This document shows positions 1-8,771 of a DNA stretch of 64,000 nt, one piece after another; positions within the stretch are counted from its first letter, which is position 1; every line of letters begins with the position of its first letter. Position numbers and translations under genes: made by a program. The notes under the pieces were generated by a model, which saw only the letters and a program-made list of their open reading frames with translations, was not told the origin of the DNA and did not search any database. Source of the stretch: Leminorella richardii (GTDB lineage: Bacteria > Pseudomonadota > Gammaproteobacteria > Enterobacterales > Enterobacteriaceae); contig NZ_LS483470.1 of assembly GCF_900478135.1 (NCBI RefSeq), positions 2,808,501 to 2,872,500 of the forward strand, read 5' to 3'.

Positions 1-1313
1 ATCTCAGCCAGAGACTGCTTACGCAGGCCGTTCTGATCCATGCTGACAAACCACTGCGGCGTCGCGCGGAAAATAATCGGCGACTTGTGGCGCCAGCAGC
101 AGGGGTAGCTGTGCTGTAATTTTTCAACGTGCAGCAGCGCACCGCGGCTTTTCAGCAGTTCAACGATAACGTCATTGGCCTTAAACACGTTCATGCCGTC
201 CAGCCCTTCGCCGGTGCCGGGCAGGTAGCAGCCGTCAGGGCCAACCGGGTTGGCGACTTCAAGACCGTACTTCAAACCAATAGTATAGTCGTCAGGGCCG
301 TGGCCCGGCGCGGTATGAACGGCACCGGTACCGGCGTCCAGCGTAACGTGCTCGCCCAAAACGATCGGCACGTCGAAGTTCAGGAACGGGTGCTTAAAGC
401 GCATCAGCTCAAGGTCAGCCCCTTTGGCACAGCCCAGAACCGCCCAGCGTTCAATACCGGCGCGCTTCATGACGCTCTCAACCAGCTCAGCGGCCAGAAT
501 CAGCGTGCCATCCTCCACCTGCACCAGCTGGTAATCAAATTCAGGGTGCAAAGAGATAGCGCGGTTAGCCGGCAGAGTCCACGGCGTGGTAGTCCAGATA
601 ACGGAATAAATCGGCCCATCGACGCGGTGAACGCCAAAGGCTTTAGCGACAGCAGCCGGATCGACGGCGGCAAAGCGCACGTCAATAGACGGCGACGTTT
701 TATCGTAGTACTCCACTTCGGCTTCCGCCAAGGAAGAGCCACAGTCGATACACCAGTGCACTGGCTTAGCGCCCTTGTGCAGGTGACCGTTAGCGATGAT
801 TTTACCCAGCGCGCGGATGATGTTGGCTTCCGTCTGGTAGGCCATGGTCAGATAGGGGTTGTCCCAGTCGCCCAGCACGCCGAGGCGGATAAAGTCTTTC
901 TTCTGCCCTTCCACCTGGCCGGCAGCATAGCTGCGGCAGGCCTTGCGGAACTCTGATGCGCTGATTTTTTCGCCGGGTTTACCCACTAGCTGTTCAACCT
1001 TCAGCTCAATCGGCAGCCCGTGGCAGTCCCAGCCGGGAACGTAAGGCGCATCAAAACCCGCCAAGCTTTTTGACTTGATGATAATGTCTTTAAGAATCTT
1101 GTTGACCGCGTGACCAATGTGAAGATCGCCGTTGGCATAGGGAGGGCCATCGTGAAGAATAAACGTTTTCTTACCCTTCTTGGCCTGGCGAATCGCACCG
1201 TACAGGTCCGCTTCATACCAACGCTTCAGCATATCCGGCTCGCGCTTGGCAAGATCGCCGCGCATCGGAAAGCCGGTTTCTGGCAGGTTCAACGTGTTCT
1301 TATAGTCAGTCAT
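1..1313 (-). CDS. ileS: Isoleucyl-tRNA synthetase, N-terminal part (runs off the window)
   Basis: Class I aminoacyl-tRNA synthetase that charges tRNA-Ile with isoleucine in the cytoplasm. The reading frame is open from an ATG at 1313 to the window edge (437 codons). The family length is about 940 residues, so slightly less than half is present. Near the N-terminus I read MTDYKNTLNLPETGFPMRGD, then the class I signature HDGPPYANGDLHIGHAVNK with its HIGH motif. At the window edge I read PCCWRHKSPIIFRATPQWFV of the editing/catalytic core. ribF lies 33 bp upstream on the same strand, the usual ribF-ileS order, so the two are probably co-transcribed. The long open frame on the opposite strand (129-956) is a shadow of this gene. 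Confidence 0.97.
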   Translation of the reverse strand, partial: MTDYKNTLNLPETGFPMRGDLAKREPDMLKRWYEADLYGAIRQAKKGKKTFILHDGPPYANGDLHIGHAVNKILKDIIIKSKSLAGFDAPYVPGWDCHGLPIELKVEQLVGKPGEKISASEFRKACRSYAAGQVEGQKKDFIRLGVLGDWDNPYLTMAYQTEANIIRALGKIIANGHLHKGAKPVHWCIDCGSSLAEAEVEYYDKTSPSIDVRFAAVDPAAVAKAFGVHRVDGPIYSVIWTTTPWTLPANRAISLHPEFDYQLVQVEDGTLILAAELVESVMKRAGIERWAVLGCAKGADLELMRFKHPFLNFDVPIVLGEHVTLDAGTGAVHTAPGHGPDDYTIGLKYGLEVANPVGPDGCYLPGTGEGLDGMNVFKANDVIVELLKSRGALLHVEKLQHSYPCCWRHKSPIIFRATPQWFVSMDQNGLRKQSLAE

Positions 1314-1346
1314 TCGATTCTCTGTTCCATTATCTCGACAAATAGA

Positions 1347-2285
1347 TTAAGTCCGCACCGTCTGCCCAAAAAACCGACGGGCGGTAGCGACATCGTTTTC
1401 AATCTGTTGCTTTAGCGCCTCCAGCGACGCAAAGCGCTGCTCGTTGCGCAGCTTTTCTCTGATGACAACGTTAATATGGCGGCCGTAAAGATCCATATTG
1501 ACGTCCAGCAGGTGCACTTCAAGCTGCTGACGCACGCCGGACACCGTAGGGCGTGTGCCAATATTGGCCACGCCAGGCAGCGGAGACGGCGTCAGCCCGG
1601 TAACTTCAACGGCGTAAACACCCTTTATCGGCGCAACCAGCCGCTTCATCGGCAGATTAGCCGTAGGGAAACCGATTGTGCGCCCTAATTCGTCACCGTG
1701 CACCACTCGCCCGCTCATGCCGTAAGGGCGCCCTAATAAAGATTCTGCCAGTGCCAGATCGTCATCGCGCAGCGCCTGACGAATCATCGTGCTGCTGATG
1801 CGCTTGCCGCCTTCACAAAAGCTCTGTGTATTCGTGACCGAAAAGCCGTTTTGCTCCCCAGCCTCTTTCAGCAGGGAGAAATCCCCCAGACGGCCTGCAC
1901 CAAAGCGAAAATCGTCGCCCACGGTCAAAAACTTAACACCTAGCCTTTCAACCAGCAACTGAGAAATAAACTCTTCTGCGCTGATGTCGGCAAACGCTTT
2001 GTCAAACTTGACGCACAGCAGGTAGTCAACGCCCGCTTCTGCAAGGTGTTGGCACTTATCCCGCAGCCGTGTCAGCCTGGCGGGCGCTTTGTCCGGAGCA
2101 AACAGCTCCATCGGCTGAGGTTCAAAAATCATTACCATCGTCGGGAGGCCAAGACGTTCTCCCTCCCGCTTTAGCTGGCGCAGCAGTGCCCGATGGCCCA
2201 GGTGGACGCCGTCAAAGTTCCCTATCGTCAGTACGCAGCCGCAGTGACGGGGACGTAGGTTATGTATGCCGCGAATCAGCTCCAT
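1347..2285 (-). CDS. ribF: Bifunctional riboflavin kinase / FMN adenylyltransferase
   Basis: Makes FMN from riboflavin and then FAD from FMN (cytoplasmic cofactor biosynthesis). The product is 312 residues, the usual length for RibF. The N-terminal nucleotidyltransferase domain starts with TIGNFDGVHLGHRALL (about residues 20-35), which contains the GNFDGxHxGH phosphate-binding motif. The C-terminal flavokinase domain has GRTIGFPTANL at about residues 200-210 and a conserved GVYAVEV. It is followed on the same strand by ileS. No terminator is visible in the 33-bp gap, which supports an operon. Confidence 0.97.
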   Translation of the reverse strand: MELIRGIHNLRPRHCGCVLTIGNFDGVHLGHRALLRQLKREGERLGLPTMVMIFEPQPMELFAPDKAPARLTRLRDKCQHLAEAGVDYLLCVKFDKAFADISAEEFISQLLVERLGVKFLTVGDDFRFGAGRLGDFSLLKEAGEQNGFSVTNTQSFCEGGKRISSTMIRQALRDDDLALAESLLGRPYGMSGRVVHGDELGRTIGFPTANLPMKRLVAPIKGVYAVEVTGLTPSPLPGVANIGTRPTVSGVRQQLEVHLLDVNMDLYGRHINVVIREKLRNEQRFASLEALKQQIENDVATARRFFGQTVRT

Positions 2286-2667
2286 AGATCAGCTCAGGGA
2301 TTCTCTACAAATCGAAGGCGCCGATTATAGCAACTGCAACACCGAAGGTTAACCGGCGATTGCGCGATCGCTTAAAATCTTCGGCCTTTTACAGCAGCAA
2401 AAGTCACCGATAAACGTCTCTTAGCGCTTAGTTCTTCAGCACACGCGTAAAGAAAACGCGTTAATGACTGTATTCCGATACGTAAAGCTGTTAGAATTCT
2501 GCGCCATCGATAACCGCGGTGTCGCTTCTTCTTTGTTCCTGAAAAAATTGTTCGTGGAATAAAAAATAGCGGCGCTAATTTGTACAAATCCGTTGACAAA
2601 AGAAGGCTGAAAGGGCATATTCCTTCGCCTTTAGAATGTCCTCAAGAAACTATTTGGGAGTTGGACC
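2286..2667. other. ribF-rpsT divergent intergenic region
   Basis: This 382-bp gap holds the divergent promoters of ribF (minus) and rpsT (plus). The only convincing element is the rpsT-proximal promoter annotated separately. The short minus-strand open frames at 2372-2618 overlap each other and have no recognisable product, so I do not call them genes. Confidence 0.6.
2593..2621 (+). promoter_or_regulatory. Sigma-70 promoter of rpsT
   Basis: TTGACA at 2593-2598 and CATATT at 2616-2621 are separated by 17 bp. This matches the position and sequence style of the proximal rpsT promoter in enterobacteria. Transcription would start about 40 bp before the rpsT start codon. Confidence 0.8.
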
Positions 2668-2931
2668 TTGGCTAATATCAAATCAGCTAAGAAACGCGCC
2701 ATCCAGTCTGAAGCGCGCCGCAAGCACAATGCAAGCCGCCGCTCAATGATGCGTACCTTTATCAAGAAAGTACGTATGGCGATCGAATCAGGTGACAAAG
2801 CTGCTGCAGTAGCTGCGTTCAGTGAAATGCAACCAATTGTTGACCGTCAGGCAGCAAAAGGCTTAATTCACAAGAACAAAGCTGCACGTCATAAGTCACA
2901 CCTGAGTGCACAAATCAGCGCTATGCAGTAA
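2668..2931 (+). CDS. rpsT: 30S ribosomal protein S20
   Basis: Primary 16S rRNA-binding protein of the small subunit (87 residues, normal length). The N-terminus reads (M)ANIKSAKKRAIQSEARRK and is very basic, as in all S20 proteins. The start codon is TTG (2668-2670), preceded by GGGAG at 2656-2660. Weak UUG initiation is known for E. coli rpsT, where it takes part in translational autocontrol, and the same codon is kept here. It is a single-gene unit with its own promoter and a terminator 15 bp downstream. Confidence 0.98.
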   Translation: MANIKSAKKRAIQSEARRKHNASRRSMMRTFIKKVRMAIESGDKAAAVAAFSEMQPIVDRQAAKGLIHKNKAARHKSHLSAQISAMQ

Positions 2932-2946
2932 TGCTTCACGCTGTTT

Positions 2947-2973
2947 AAAAAAACCGGCAATGCCGGTTTTTTT
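2947..2973. terminator. Bidirectional terminator between rpsT and nhaA
   Basis: A perfect AACCGGCA/TGCCGGTT-type hairpin is flanked by A7 on the left and T7 on the right. It can end transcripts from rpsT (plus) and from nhaA (minus). Confidence 0.92.
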
Positions 2974-3002
2974 ATGCCCAAATTTTGTGTCAAAGGCGCG
3001 GC

Positions 3003-4184
3003 TTATGCCGCAGCCTTCCCATGTAAACGACCAAGCGCCGACTTCAACATTCCATAGCCCAGCACCGCAGCCAGCGTTGAGCCCAGCAGGATCCCTAACC
3101 TCGAATATACCATCAGTGCATCCTCTTGCCCTTCAAATGCCAAAGAGGAGATAAAGATAGACATAGTAAAGCCGATACCGCACAGCACTGAAACCGGAAA
3201 AATCAGCTTCAGATTAATGGACGGCGGCAAGGAAACCAGCTTGACCTTAAGCGCCAGCCAGCAAAAGCCAAAGATACCCAGCGGCTTGCCCACTACCAGA
3301 CCTGCCATGATGCCAAGAGGTAGCGCATCGACCAGAGACGATGCCGTTACCCCACCCAGCGACACTCCTGCATTTGCGAAAGCAAACAAAGGCAGGATCA
3401 GAAACGTCACCCACGGGTGAAGCTGGTGAATAAGGCTATCCAGCGGCCTGCTGCTGTCTCTGCCGCTGAGCGGAATAAAGAACCCAGTGATAACCCCCGC
3501 CAGCGTTGCGTGTACGCCAGACTTCAGCATAAATACCCACAGTACGGCTCCCACTGCCAGATAGGCTATCTTATTGCCAACTCCGCATCGGTTCATCAGC
3601 ACCATGGCGGCAATCGCGGTCGCAGCACCTGCCAGCGCAATACCGGAAAGCGTCTTGGTATAAAACAGGGCAATAATCACAATCGCGCCCAAGTCATCAA
3701 TAATCGCCAGCGCCATTAAAAACGCCTTCAGGCTGGTTGGAACTCGGTTGCCCAGCAGCGCCATGACCCCTAAAGCAAACGCGATATCGGTAGCCGCCGG
3801 TATCGCCCACCCGCTGCGCGTTACCTCATTGTCTGCGTTAAACGCTAGGTAAAGCAGAGCCGGTATTACCATTCCGCCAATGGCCGCCACGACGGGAAAC
3901 ATCGCTTTGTCTCTGCCAGCCAGCGAGCCTTCAATCAGCTCTTTTTTCACTTCCAGACCAATCACCAGAAAAAAGATCGCCATCAGGCCATCGTTAATCC
4001 AATGCGCCAGTGAATGACTTATTTCCAGAGTTCCCGCCTTAAATGCGATGGGAAGATGCAAAAAGCCTTCATACGCTGCCTGTAGAGGGGAATTAGCGAC
4101 AATCATTGCTGCTATAGCTGCTAAAATCAGCAAAATACCGCCGGAAGCCTCCAGCTTGAGAAACTGGCGTAAATAGTAAGTCAT
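3003..4184 (-). CDS. nhaA: Na+/H+ antiporter NhaA
   Basis: Inner-membrane electrogenic sodium/proton antiporter used in pH and salt homeostasis. About 393 residues with 12 hydrophobic segments. The ion-binding aspartate pair is present in MALAIIDDLGAI, and WAIPAATDIAFALGVMALL is also conserved. I choose the ATG at 4184 (MTYYLRQFLKLEASGG) because AAGGGA lies about 9 bp upstream. The reading frame also extends to a TTG at 4208, which lacks a good ribosome-binding site. The regulator gene nhaR, which usually follows nhaA in E. coli, is absent; the next feature downstream is the shared terminator with rpsT. Confidence 0.96.
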   Translation of the reverse strand: MTYYLRQFLKLEASGGILLILAAIAAMIVANSPLQAAYEGFLHLPIAFKAGTLEISHSLAHWINDGLMAIFFLVIGLEVKKELIEGSLAGRDKAMFPVVAAIGGMVIPALLYLAFNADNEVTRSGWAIPAATDIAFALGVMALLGNRVPTSLKAFLMALAIIDDLGAIVIIALFYTKTLSGIALAGAATAIAAMVLMNRCGVGNKIAYLAVGAVLWVFMLKSGVHATLAGVITGFFIPLSGRDSSRPLDSLIHQLHPWVTFLILPLFAFANAGVSLGGVTASSLVDALPLGIMAGLVVGKPLGIFGFCWLALKVKLVSLPPSINLKLIFPVSVLCGIGFTMSIFISSLAFEGQEDALMVYSRLGILLGSTLAAVLGYGMLKSALGRLHGKAAA

Positions 4185-4514
4185 TGCTCTTATCCCTTCA
4201 CTCAACAAGACGATGAGTATTTTTCATTGCCATTAATTTAGGTAGGCAATAGTACAAAACAACACATATTTTAGTAAAGTTATGCGATTAAACCAAAACA
4301 GGATAGTCAAAGTAGAAAAACAACAAGAAGAGTAAAAAAAGAATTTAAATATCAATATTATAAAAATTACTTATTCAATAAAAATGCTCATCTACCGGGT
4401 AGAAGATTTACACAACTTCACTGATTCCTTCTTCAAAGAATAGCGTTATAGAATAAAAAACGCCCGACCAAGAAGGCCGAGCGCTGTAGTTAAGCCTGAC
4501 GAGAATGCAAAGAG
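4185..4514. other. nhaA-dnaJ intergenic region
   Basis: AT-rich gap of 330 bp. It contains the presumed nhaA promoter region (4200-4420, no clear consensus pair picked) and the dnaJ terminator near 4455-4483. No gene is visible. Confidence 0.6.
4455..4483 (-). terminator. Terminator of the dnaKJ operon
   Basis: On the minus strand CGCTCGGCC, a TTCTT loop and GGTCGGGCG form a 9-bp stem with two G-U pairs, followed by T6. It lies 32 bp after the dnaJ stop codon. Confidence 0.85.
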
Positions 4515-5639
4515 CTAGCCGGTCAAATCGTCAAAAAACTTCTTCACGCCGTCAAAAAAGGACTTAGAACGCGGACTGTTTTTCGAGCCTTTATCGCCCC
4601 CTAAGGACTCATCCAGCTCTTTCAACAGCTGCTTTTGCTTTTCGTTCAGCTTAACCGGGGTTTCAACCACAACCCTGCACAGCAGGTCACCCTGACTGCC
4701 GCCCCGTACGGACTTCACGCCTTTGCCGCGCATGCGGAACAGCTTGCCCGTTTGAGTTTCTGCCGGGATCTTCAGGTTGACGCGACCGTCCAGCGTCGGT
4801 ACTTCAATCTCGCCGCCCAGTGCCGCCATAGCAAAGCTGATAGGCACTTCGCAGTAGAGGTTGTTGCCGTCCCGCTCAAAGATCGGGTGCTGCTTAACCT
4901 GAACCTGAACGTACAGATCGCCCGCCGGAGCGCCGTTCTCACCGGCCTGCCCTTCACCGGATAACCGTATACGGTCGCCGGTATCAACACCCGCAGGGAT
5001 CTTGACCGACAGAGTCTTGGTCTTTTCAACGCGCCCCTGACCGTGGCACTTATTGCAGGGATCTTTAATGATCTTGCCGCGCCCGTGACAGGTAGGACAG
5101 GTTTGCTGTACGGCGAAAAAGCCCTGACGCATTTGCACTTGGCCGCTGCCGTGGCAGGTACTACAGGTCGTTGCAGAGGTTCCAGCCTTCGCACCGCTGC
5201 CGTGGCACACGTCGCATTCAGCCAGCGTTGGAATACGGATCTCTTTGGTCACGCCGCGCACCGCCTCTTCCAGCGTGAGCGTCATCGTATACTGAAGGTC
5301 GGCACCCCGGCTTGCGCGCTGACGGCGGCCGCCAAAGATGTCGCCGAAAACGTCGCCAAAGATATCGTTAAAGTCAGCGCCGCCGCCAAAGCCGCCGCCG
5401 CCCATACCGCCCTGTTCAAAGGCAGCATGGCCGTACTGATCGTAGGCCGCTTTCTTCTGCGAGTCAGTAAGAACCTCATAGGCCTCTTTGATTTCCTTAA
5501 ACTTCTCTTCGGAATCTTTGTCGCCCTGATTGCGGTCAGGGTGATGCTTCATCGCTAGGCGCTTGTAGGCCTTCTTGATTTCACGCTCGTCGGCATCGCG
5601 ACCTACGCCCAGAATCTCATAATAGTCTTTCTTTGCCAT
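4515..5639 (-). CDS. dnaJ: Chaperone protein DnaJ (Hsp40)
   Basis: Co-chaperone that delivers substrates to DnaK and stimulates its ATPase. 374 residues, near the usual 375-380. The domains are complete: a J domain (residues 1-70) with the HPD motif in MKHHPDRN; a Gly/Phe-rich linker (about 75-105); a zinc domain with four CxxCxGxG repeats (CDVCHGSG, CSTCHGSG, CPTCHGRG, CNKCHGQG; about 144-208); and the C-terminal substrate-binding domain. It lies 112 bp after dnaK on the same strand, in the standard dnaKJ operon driven by the heat-shock promoter upstream of dnaK. Confidence 0.98.
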   Translation of the reverse strand: MAKKDYYEILGVGRDADEREIKKAYKRLAMKHHPDRNQGDKDSEEKFKEIKEAYEVLTDSQKKAAYDQYGHAAFEQGGMGGGGFGGGADFNDIFGDVFGDIFGGRRQRASRGADLQYTMTLTLEEAVRGVTKEIRIPTLAECDVCHGSGAKAGTSATTCSTCHGSGQVQMRQGFFAVQQTCPTCHGRGKIIKDPCNKCHGQGRVEKTKTLSVKIPAGVDTGDRIRLSGEGQAGENGAPAGDLYVQVQVKQHPIFERDGNNLYCEVPISFAMAALGGEIEVPTLDGRVNLKIPAETQTGKLFRMRGKGVKSVRGGSQGDLLCRVVVETPVKLNEKQKQLLKELDESLGGDKGSKNSPRSKSFFDGVKKFFDDLTG

Positions 5640-5666
5640 CGGTGGACTTTACCCTATATATGCGTA

Positions 5667-5729
5667 CACGGGCGTAGAGTTTCCTCAACGCCCGTGCCAA
5701 GTTCCGTTAACGAGCCCCGCTAGGGCTCG
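5667..5729 (-). other. Two stem-loops in the dnaK-dnaJ spacer
   Basis: CACGGGCGT (5667-5675) pairs with ACGCCCGTG (5688-5696), and CGAGCCC (5711-5717) pairs with GGGCTCG (5723-5729). Neither is followed by a T tract in the direction of transcription. They look like intercistronic processing or stability hairpins rather than terminators. Confidence 0.55.
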
Positions 5730-5751
5730 CTACCGTGCCCGCTTAGGGCGA

Positions 5752-7672
5752 TTACTTCTTGTCTTTAACTTCTTCAAACTCGGCGTCAACGGCGTCGTCA
5801 TCTTTACCGGAGGTGCTCTGCTGAGCCCCTGCATCGGAAGATGCGCCTTCAGCATGCTGCTGCTGAGCCATTTCCATCAGCTTGCCGGACGCTTCCACCA
5901 GAGCCTGGATCTTGGCTTCGATATCCGCTTTGTCTTCACCCTTCAGTGAAGTTTCCAGCGCGCTCAGAGCGCTTTCAATAGCGGCCTTGTCGCCTGCATC
6001 CAGTTTGTCGCCAGCTTCAGTCACCTGCTTACGAGTGCTGTGCAGCAGGTGGTCGCCCTGGTTACGAGTTTGAACCAGCTCTTCAAACTTACGGTCAGCA
6101 TCGGCGTTAGCTTCAGCTTCGCGCACCATTTTCTGAATTTCATCTTCATTCAGGCCAGAAGAAGCCTTGATGGTGATGTTCTGCTCGCGACCAGAGTTCT
6201 TATCTTTCGCAGAGACGTGCAGAATGCCGTCGGCGTCGATATCAAAAGGTCACTTCAATTTGCGGCATACCGCGCGGTGCAGCCTGAATACCGTCAAGGT
6301 TGAACTGGCCCAGCGACTTGTTGTCAGCCGCGCGCTTACGCTCGCCCTGCAGCACGTGGATGGTCACTGCGGACTGGTTGTCTTCCGCCGTTGAGAACAC
6401 CTGACTGTGCTTGGTCGGGATCGTCGTGTTCTTGGTGATCAGCGACGTCATCACTCCGCCCATGGTTTCGATACCCAGAGACAGCGGGGTAACGTCCAGC
6501 AGCAGTACGTCTTTCACATCACCGGACAGCACGCCGCCCTGAACCGCAGCGCCGATAGCAACGGCTTCGTCTGGGTTAACGTCTTTACGCGGCTCTTTGC
6601 CGAAGAAGTCTGCCACTTTCTGCTGAACCAGCGGCATACGGATCTGACCGCCGACCAGGATAACGTCCTGAACGTCACCAACAGACAGGCCAGCGTCTTG
6701 TAAAGCCACTTTGACCGGCTCCAGAGAGCGGTTAACCAGATCTTCAACCAGAGACTCAAGCTTAGCGCGAGTCACTTTAATGTTCATGTGCTTAGGACCG
6801 GTCGCGTCTGCGGTGATGTACGGCAGGTTAACGTCGGTCTGTTGTGCAGAAGAAAGCTCGATCTTCGCCTTTTCAGCGGCTTCTTTCAGGCGCTGCATCG
6901 CCAGTGGATCGTTGCGCAGGTCAAAGCCCTGCTCTTTCTTAAACTCGTCGACCAAATAGTTGATCAGGCGCGTATCAAAGTCTTCACCACCCAAGTGGGT
7001 ATCACCGTTGGTCGCCAGAACTTCGAAGGTTTTCTCGCCGTCGACTTCGTCGATTTCAATAATAGAAATATCGAAGGTACCGCCACCCAGGTCGTATACC
7101 GCGATAGTGCGGTTACCCACTTCTTTATCCAGACCGTAGGCCAGCGCAGCCGCAGTCGGCTCGTTGATAATACGCTTAACGTCCAGACCGGCAATGCGGC
7201 CTGCGTCTTTGGTTGCCTGACGCTGAGAGTCGTTGAAGTAAGCCGGTACGGTAATAACCGCTTCGGTGACTGTCTCGCCGAGGAAATCTTCCGCGGTCTT
7301 TTTCATTTTCTTCAGCACTTCTGCGGAAATCTGTGGCGGAGCAATTTTTTGCCCTTTCACTTCAACCCAGGCATCGCCGTTGTCAGCACCGATAATTTTG
7401 AACGGCATGATGTCTTTGTCGCGCTGAACTTCGTCATCGCCAAAGCGACGGCCAATCAGACGCTTGATTGCAAAAAGCGTGTTCTGAGGGTTGGTTATCG
7501 CCTGACGCTTGGCCGGCTGGCCCACCAGAATTTCGCCGTCCTGGGTATAGGCGATAATTGACGGGGTAGTACGATCCCCTTCTGCGTTTTCAATGACGCG
7601 TACCTGAGTACCGTCCATCACGGCAACGCATGAGTTCGTTGTTCCCAGGTCAATACCAATAATTTTACCCAT
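5752..7672 (-). pseudogene. dnaK: Chaperone protein DnaK (Hsp70), interrupted by a +1 frameshift
   Basis: Central Hsp70 chaperone. The ATPase domain is intact (MGKIIGIDLGTTNSCVAV, IAVYDLGGGTFDISI, VILVGGQIRMPLVQ), and so is the start of the substrate-binding domain. The first frame stops at 6242-6244, just after PRGMPQIEVTF. Coding resumes in the next frame and continues through MVREAEANADADRKFEELVQ to the normal C-terminal EEVKDKK at 5752. The expected ACCTTTGAT reads ACCTTTTGAT on the minus strand (A4 at 6244-6247 on the plus strand), one extra base. Without it the protein would be 639 residues, the normal length. Sequence after the break shows no decay, so a base-calling error is the most likely explanation; a true mutant cannot be excluded. 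Confidence 0.93.
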
Positions 7673-8121
7673 TGCATGTTCTCCACTTAAAAAAACTGTC
7701 TTCGTTCACATACTCACCTATATGGGGATGGTAAATCGCTTTTCAACTGTCGTTTTACACATCACTACCCAAAATAATTCACACTGCACGGCTTAAAACG
7801 CTGCCCCTGAAAGGGAGAGGCCTCAAGGGCCGGAGTATTTATAGCCAACACATATGCAGTGTGAAACAAAATGGGTATACAGGCTTGCCTTAACCGTTGT
7901 TCATAACATGGGGTCAACCCTGCGGGCATCAAGGGGGAAAAATAAAAAAATTTCCGCCTATTTCTGATCTAAACCATTGTTTAACGCTTACGCGCTCATT
8001 ATGATGCGGCGCTTGCCTGAAAACTTGTGGTAGACCGGCAGGCAGCGCAAAACGCCACCGCTTTAGGCGGAATAAAAAAACAGTTTATTAAACAACGTAT
8101 TCGACTGAGTACAGGGGATAT
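7673..8121. other. dnaK-satP divergent regulatory region
   Basis: 449-bp gap between divergent dnaK and satP. It contains the sigma-32 promoter at 7906-7935 and a leader of about 230 bp before dnaK. An AGGCCT-centred palindromic stretch lies around 7815-7830. The satP side (7980-8121) has no promoter I can assign with confidence. Confidence 0.6.
7906..7935 (-). promoter_or_regulatory. Heat-shock (sigma-32) promoter of dnaKJ
   Basis: On the minus strand CCCTTGAT (7928-7935) is followed after 14 bp by CCCCATGT (7906-7913). This fits the RpoH consensus CTTGAA-N13/14-CCCCAT and resembles the P1 promoter of E. coli dnaK. Confidence 0.88.
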
Positions 8122-8700
8122 ATGCACTCAATTAAATTAGCGAACCCGGGTCCGTTAGGATTGATGGGATTTGGTATGACCACCATTCTGTTAAACATCC
8201 ATAACGCGGGATTCTTTCCGGTAGTGACTGCTATCGTCGCCATGGGAATTTTTTACGGCGGCATCGCTCAGGTTATTGCCGGCATTTTAGAATTCAAGAA
8301 AGGCAACACTTTCGGCGTGACTGCTTTTACCTCTTACGGCTTTTTCTGGCTGACGCTGGTCGGCATTTGGTACCTGCCGGGTAACGACCACGTTTCCTCC
8401 ACTGACGGCACTTTCCTGGGCATCTATCTTGCTCTGTGGGGCGTGTTTACACTGTTTATGTTCTTCGGCACCCTGAAAGCCAACCGCGCACTGCAGTTCG
8501 TTTTCGCCAGCCTGACCGTACTGTTCTTTATGCTTGCTATCGGCAACATTACCGGTAATAAAGGCCTGCTGAACATTGCTGGATTTGAAGGCATCGTCTG
8601 CGGCGCCAGCGCAATTTATCTGGCAATGGCGGAAGTGTTGAACGAGCAGTTCGGTCGCACCGTTCTGCCTATTGGCGCGCCAAAAGGTCAGTCACACTAG
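8122..8700 (+). CDS. satP: Succinate-acetate/proton symporter SatP
   Basis: Inner-membrane transporter of the GPR1/FUN34/YaaH family that moves acetate and succinate with protons. 192 residues (E. coli SatP is 188). The family motif NPGPLGLMGFGMTT is at residues 8-21, followed by six hydrophobic segments. It lies divergently from dnaK as in E. coli, where mog would come next; here a 9.6-kb metabolic insert separates the two genes. A strong terminator follows. Confidence 0.95.
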   Translation: MHSIKLANPGPLGLMGFGMTTILLNIHNAGFFPVVTAIVAMGIFYGGIAQVIAGILEFKKGNTFGVTAFTSYGFFWLTLVGIWYLPGNDHVSSTDGTFLGIYLALWGVFTLFMFFGTLKANRALQFVFASLTVLFFMLAIGNITGNKGLLNIAGFEGIVCGASAIYLAMAEVLNEQFGRTVLPIGAPKGQSH

Positions 8701-8724
8701 TATCGCTGCACCATCAAATAAAGA

Positions 8725-8771
8725 CCGCATTTCAAAAACAGCCGTCAGGCTGATAGAAATGCGGTTTTTTT
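8725..8771 (+). terminator. satP terminator with nested hairpin
   Basis: CCGCATTTC (8725-8733) pairs with GAAATGCGG (8756-8764), with a second small hairpin CAGCC/GGCTG in the loop, followed by T7. The opposite strand has A-rich sequence on the left, so it may also serve ttdR, whose stop codon overlaps the T tract. Confidence 0.85.

Noticed and set aside
129..956. 275-codon open frame antisense to ileS
   Set aside because: It lies fully opposite a conserved synthetase frame and its translation resembles no protein; it is a codon-bias shadow.
2372..2618. Two overlapping minus-strand ORFs before rpsT
   Set aside because: They overlap the rpsT promoter region and each other, have no ribosome-binding site of note and no recognisable product.
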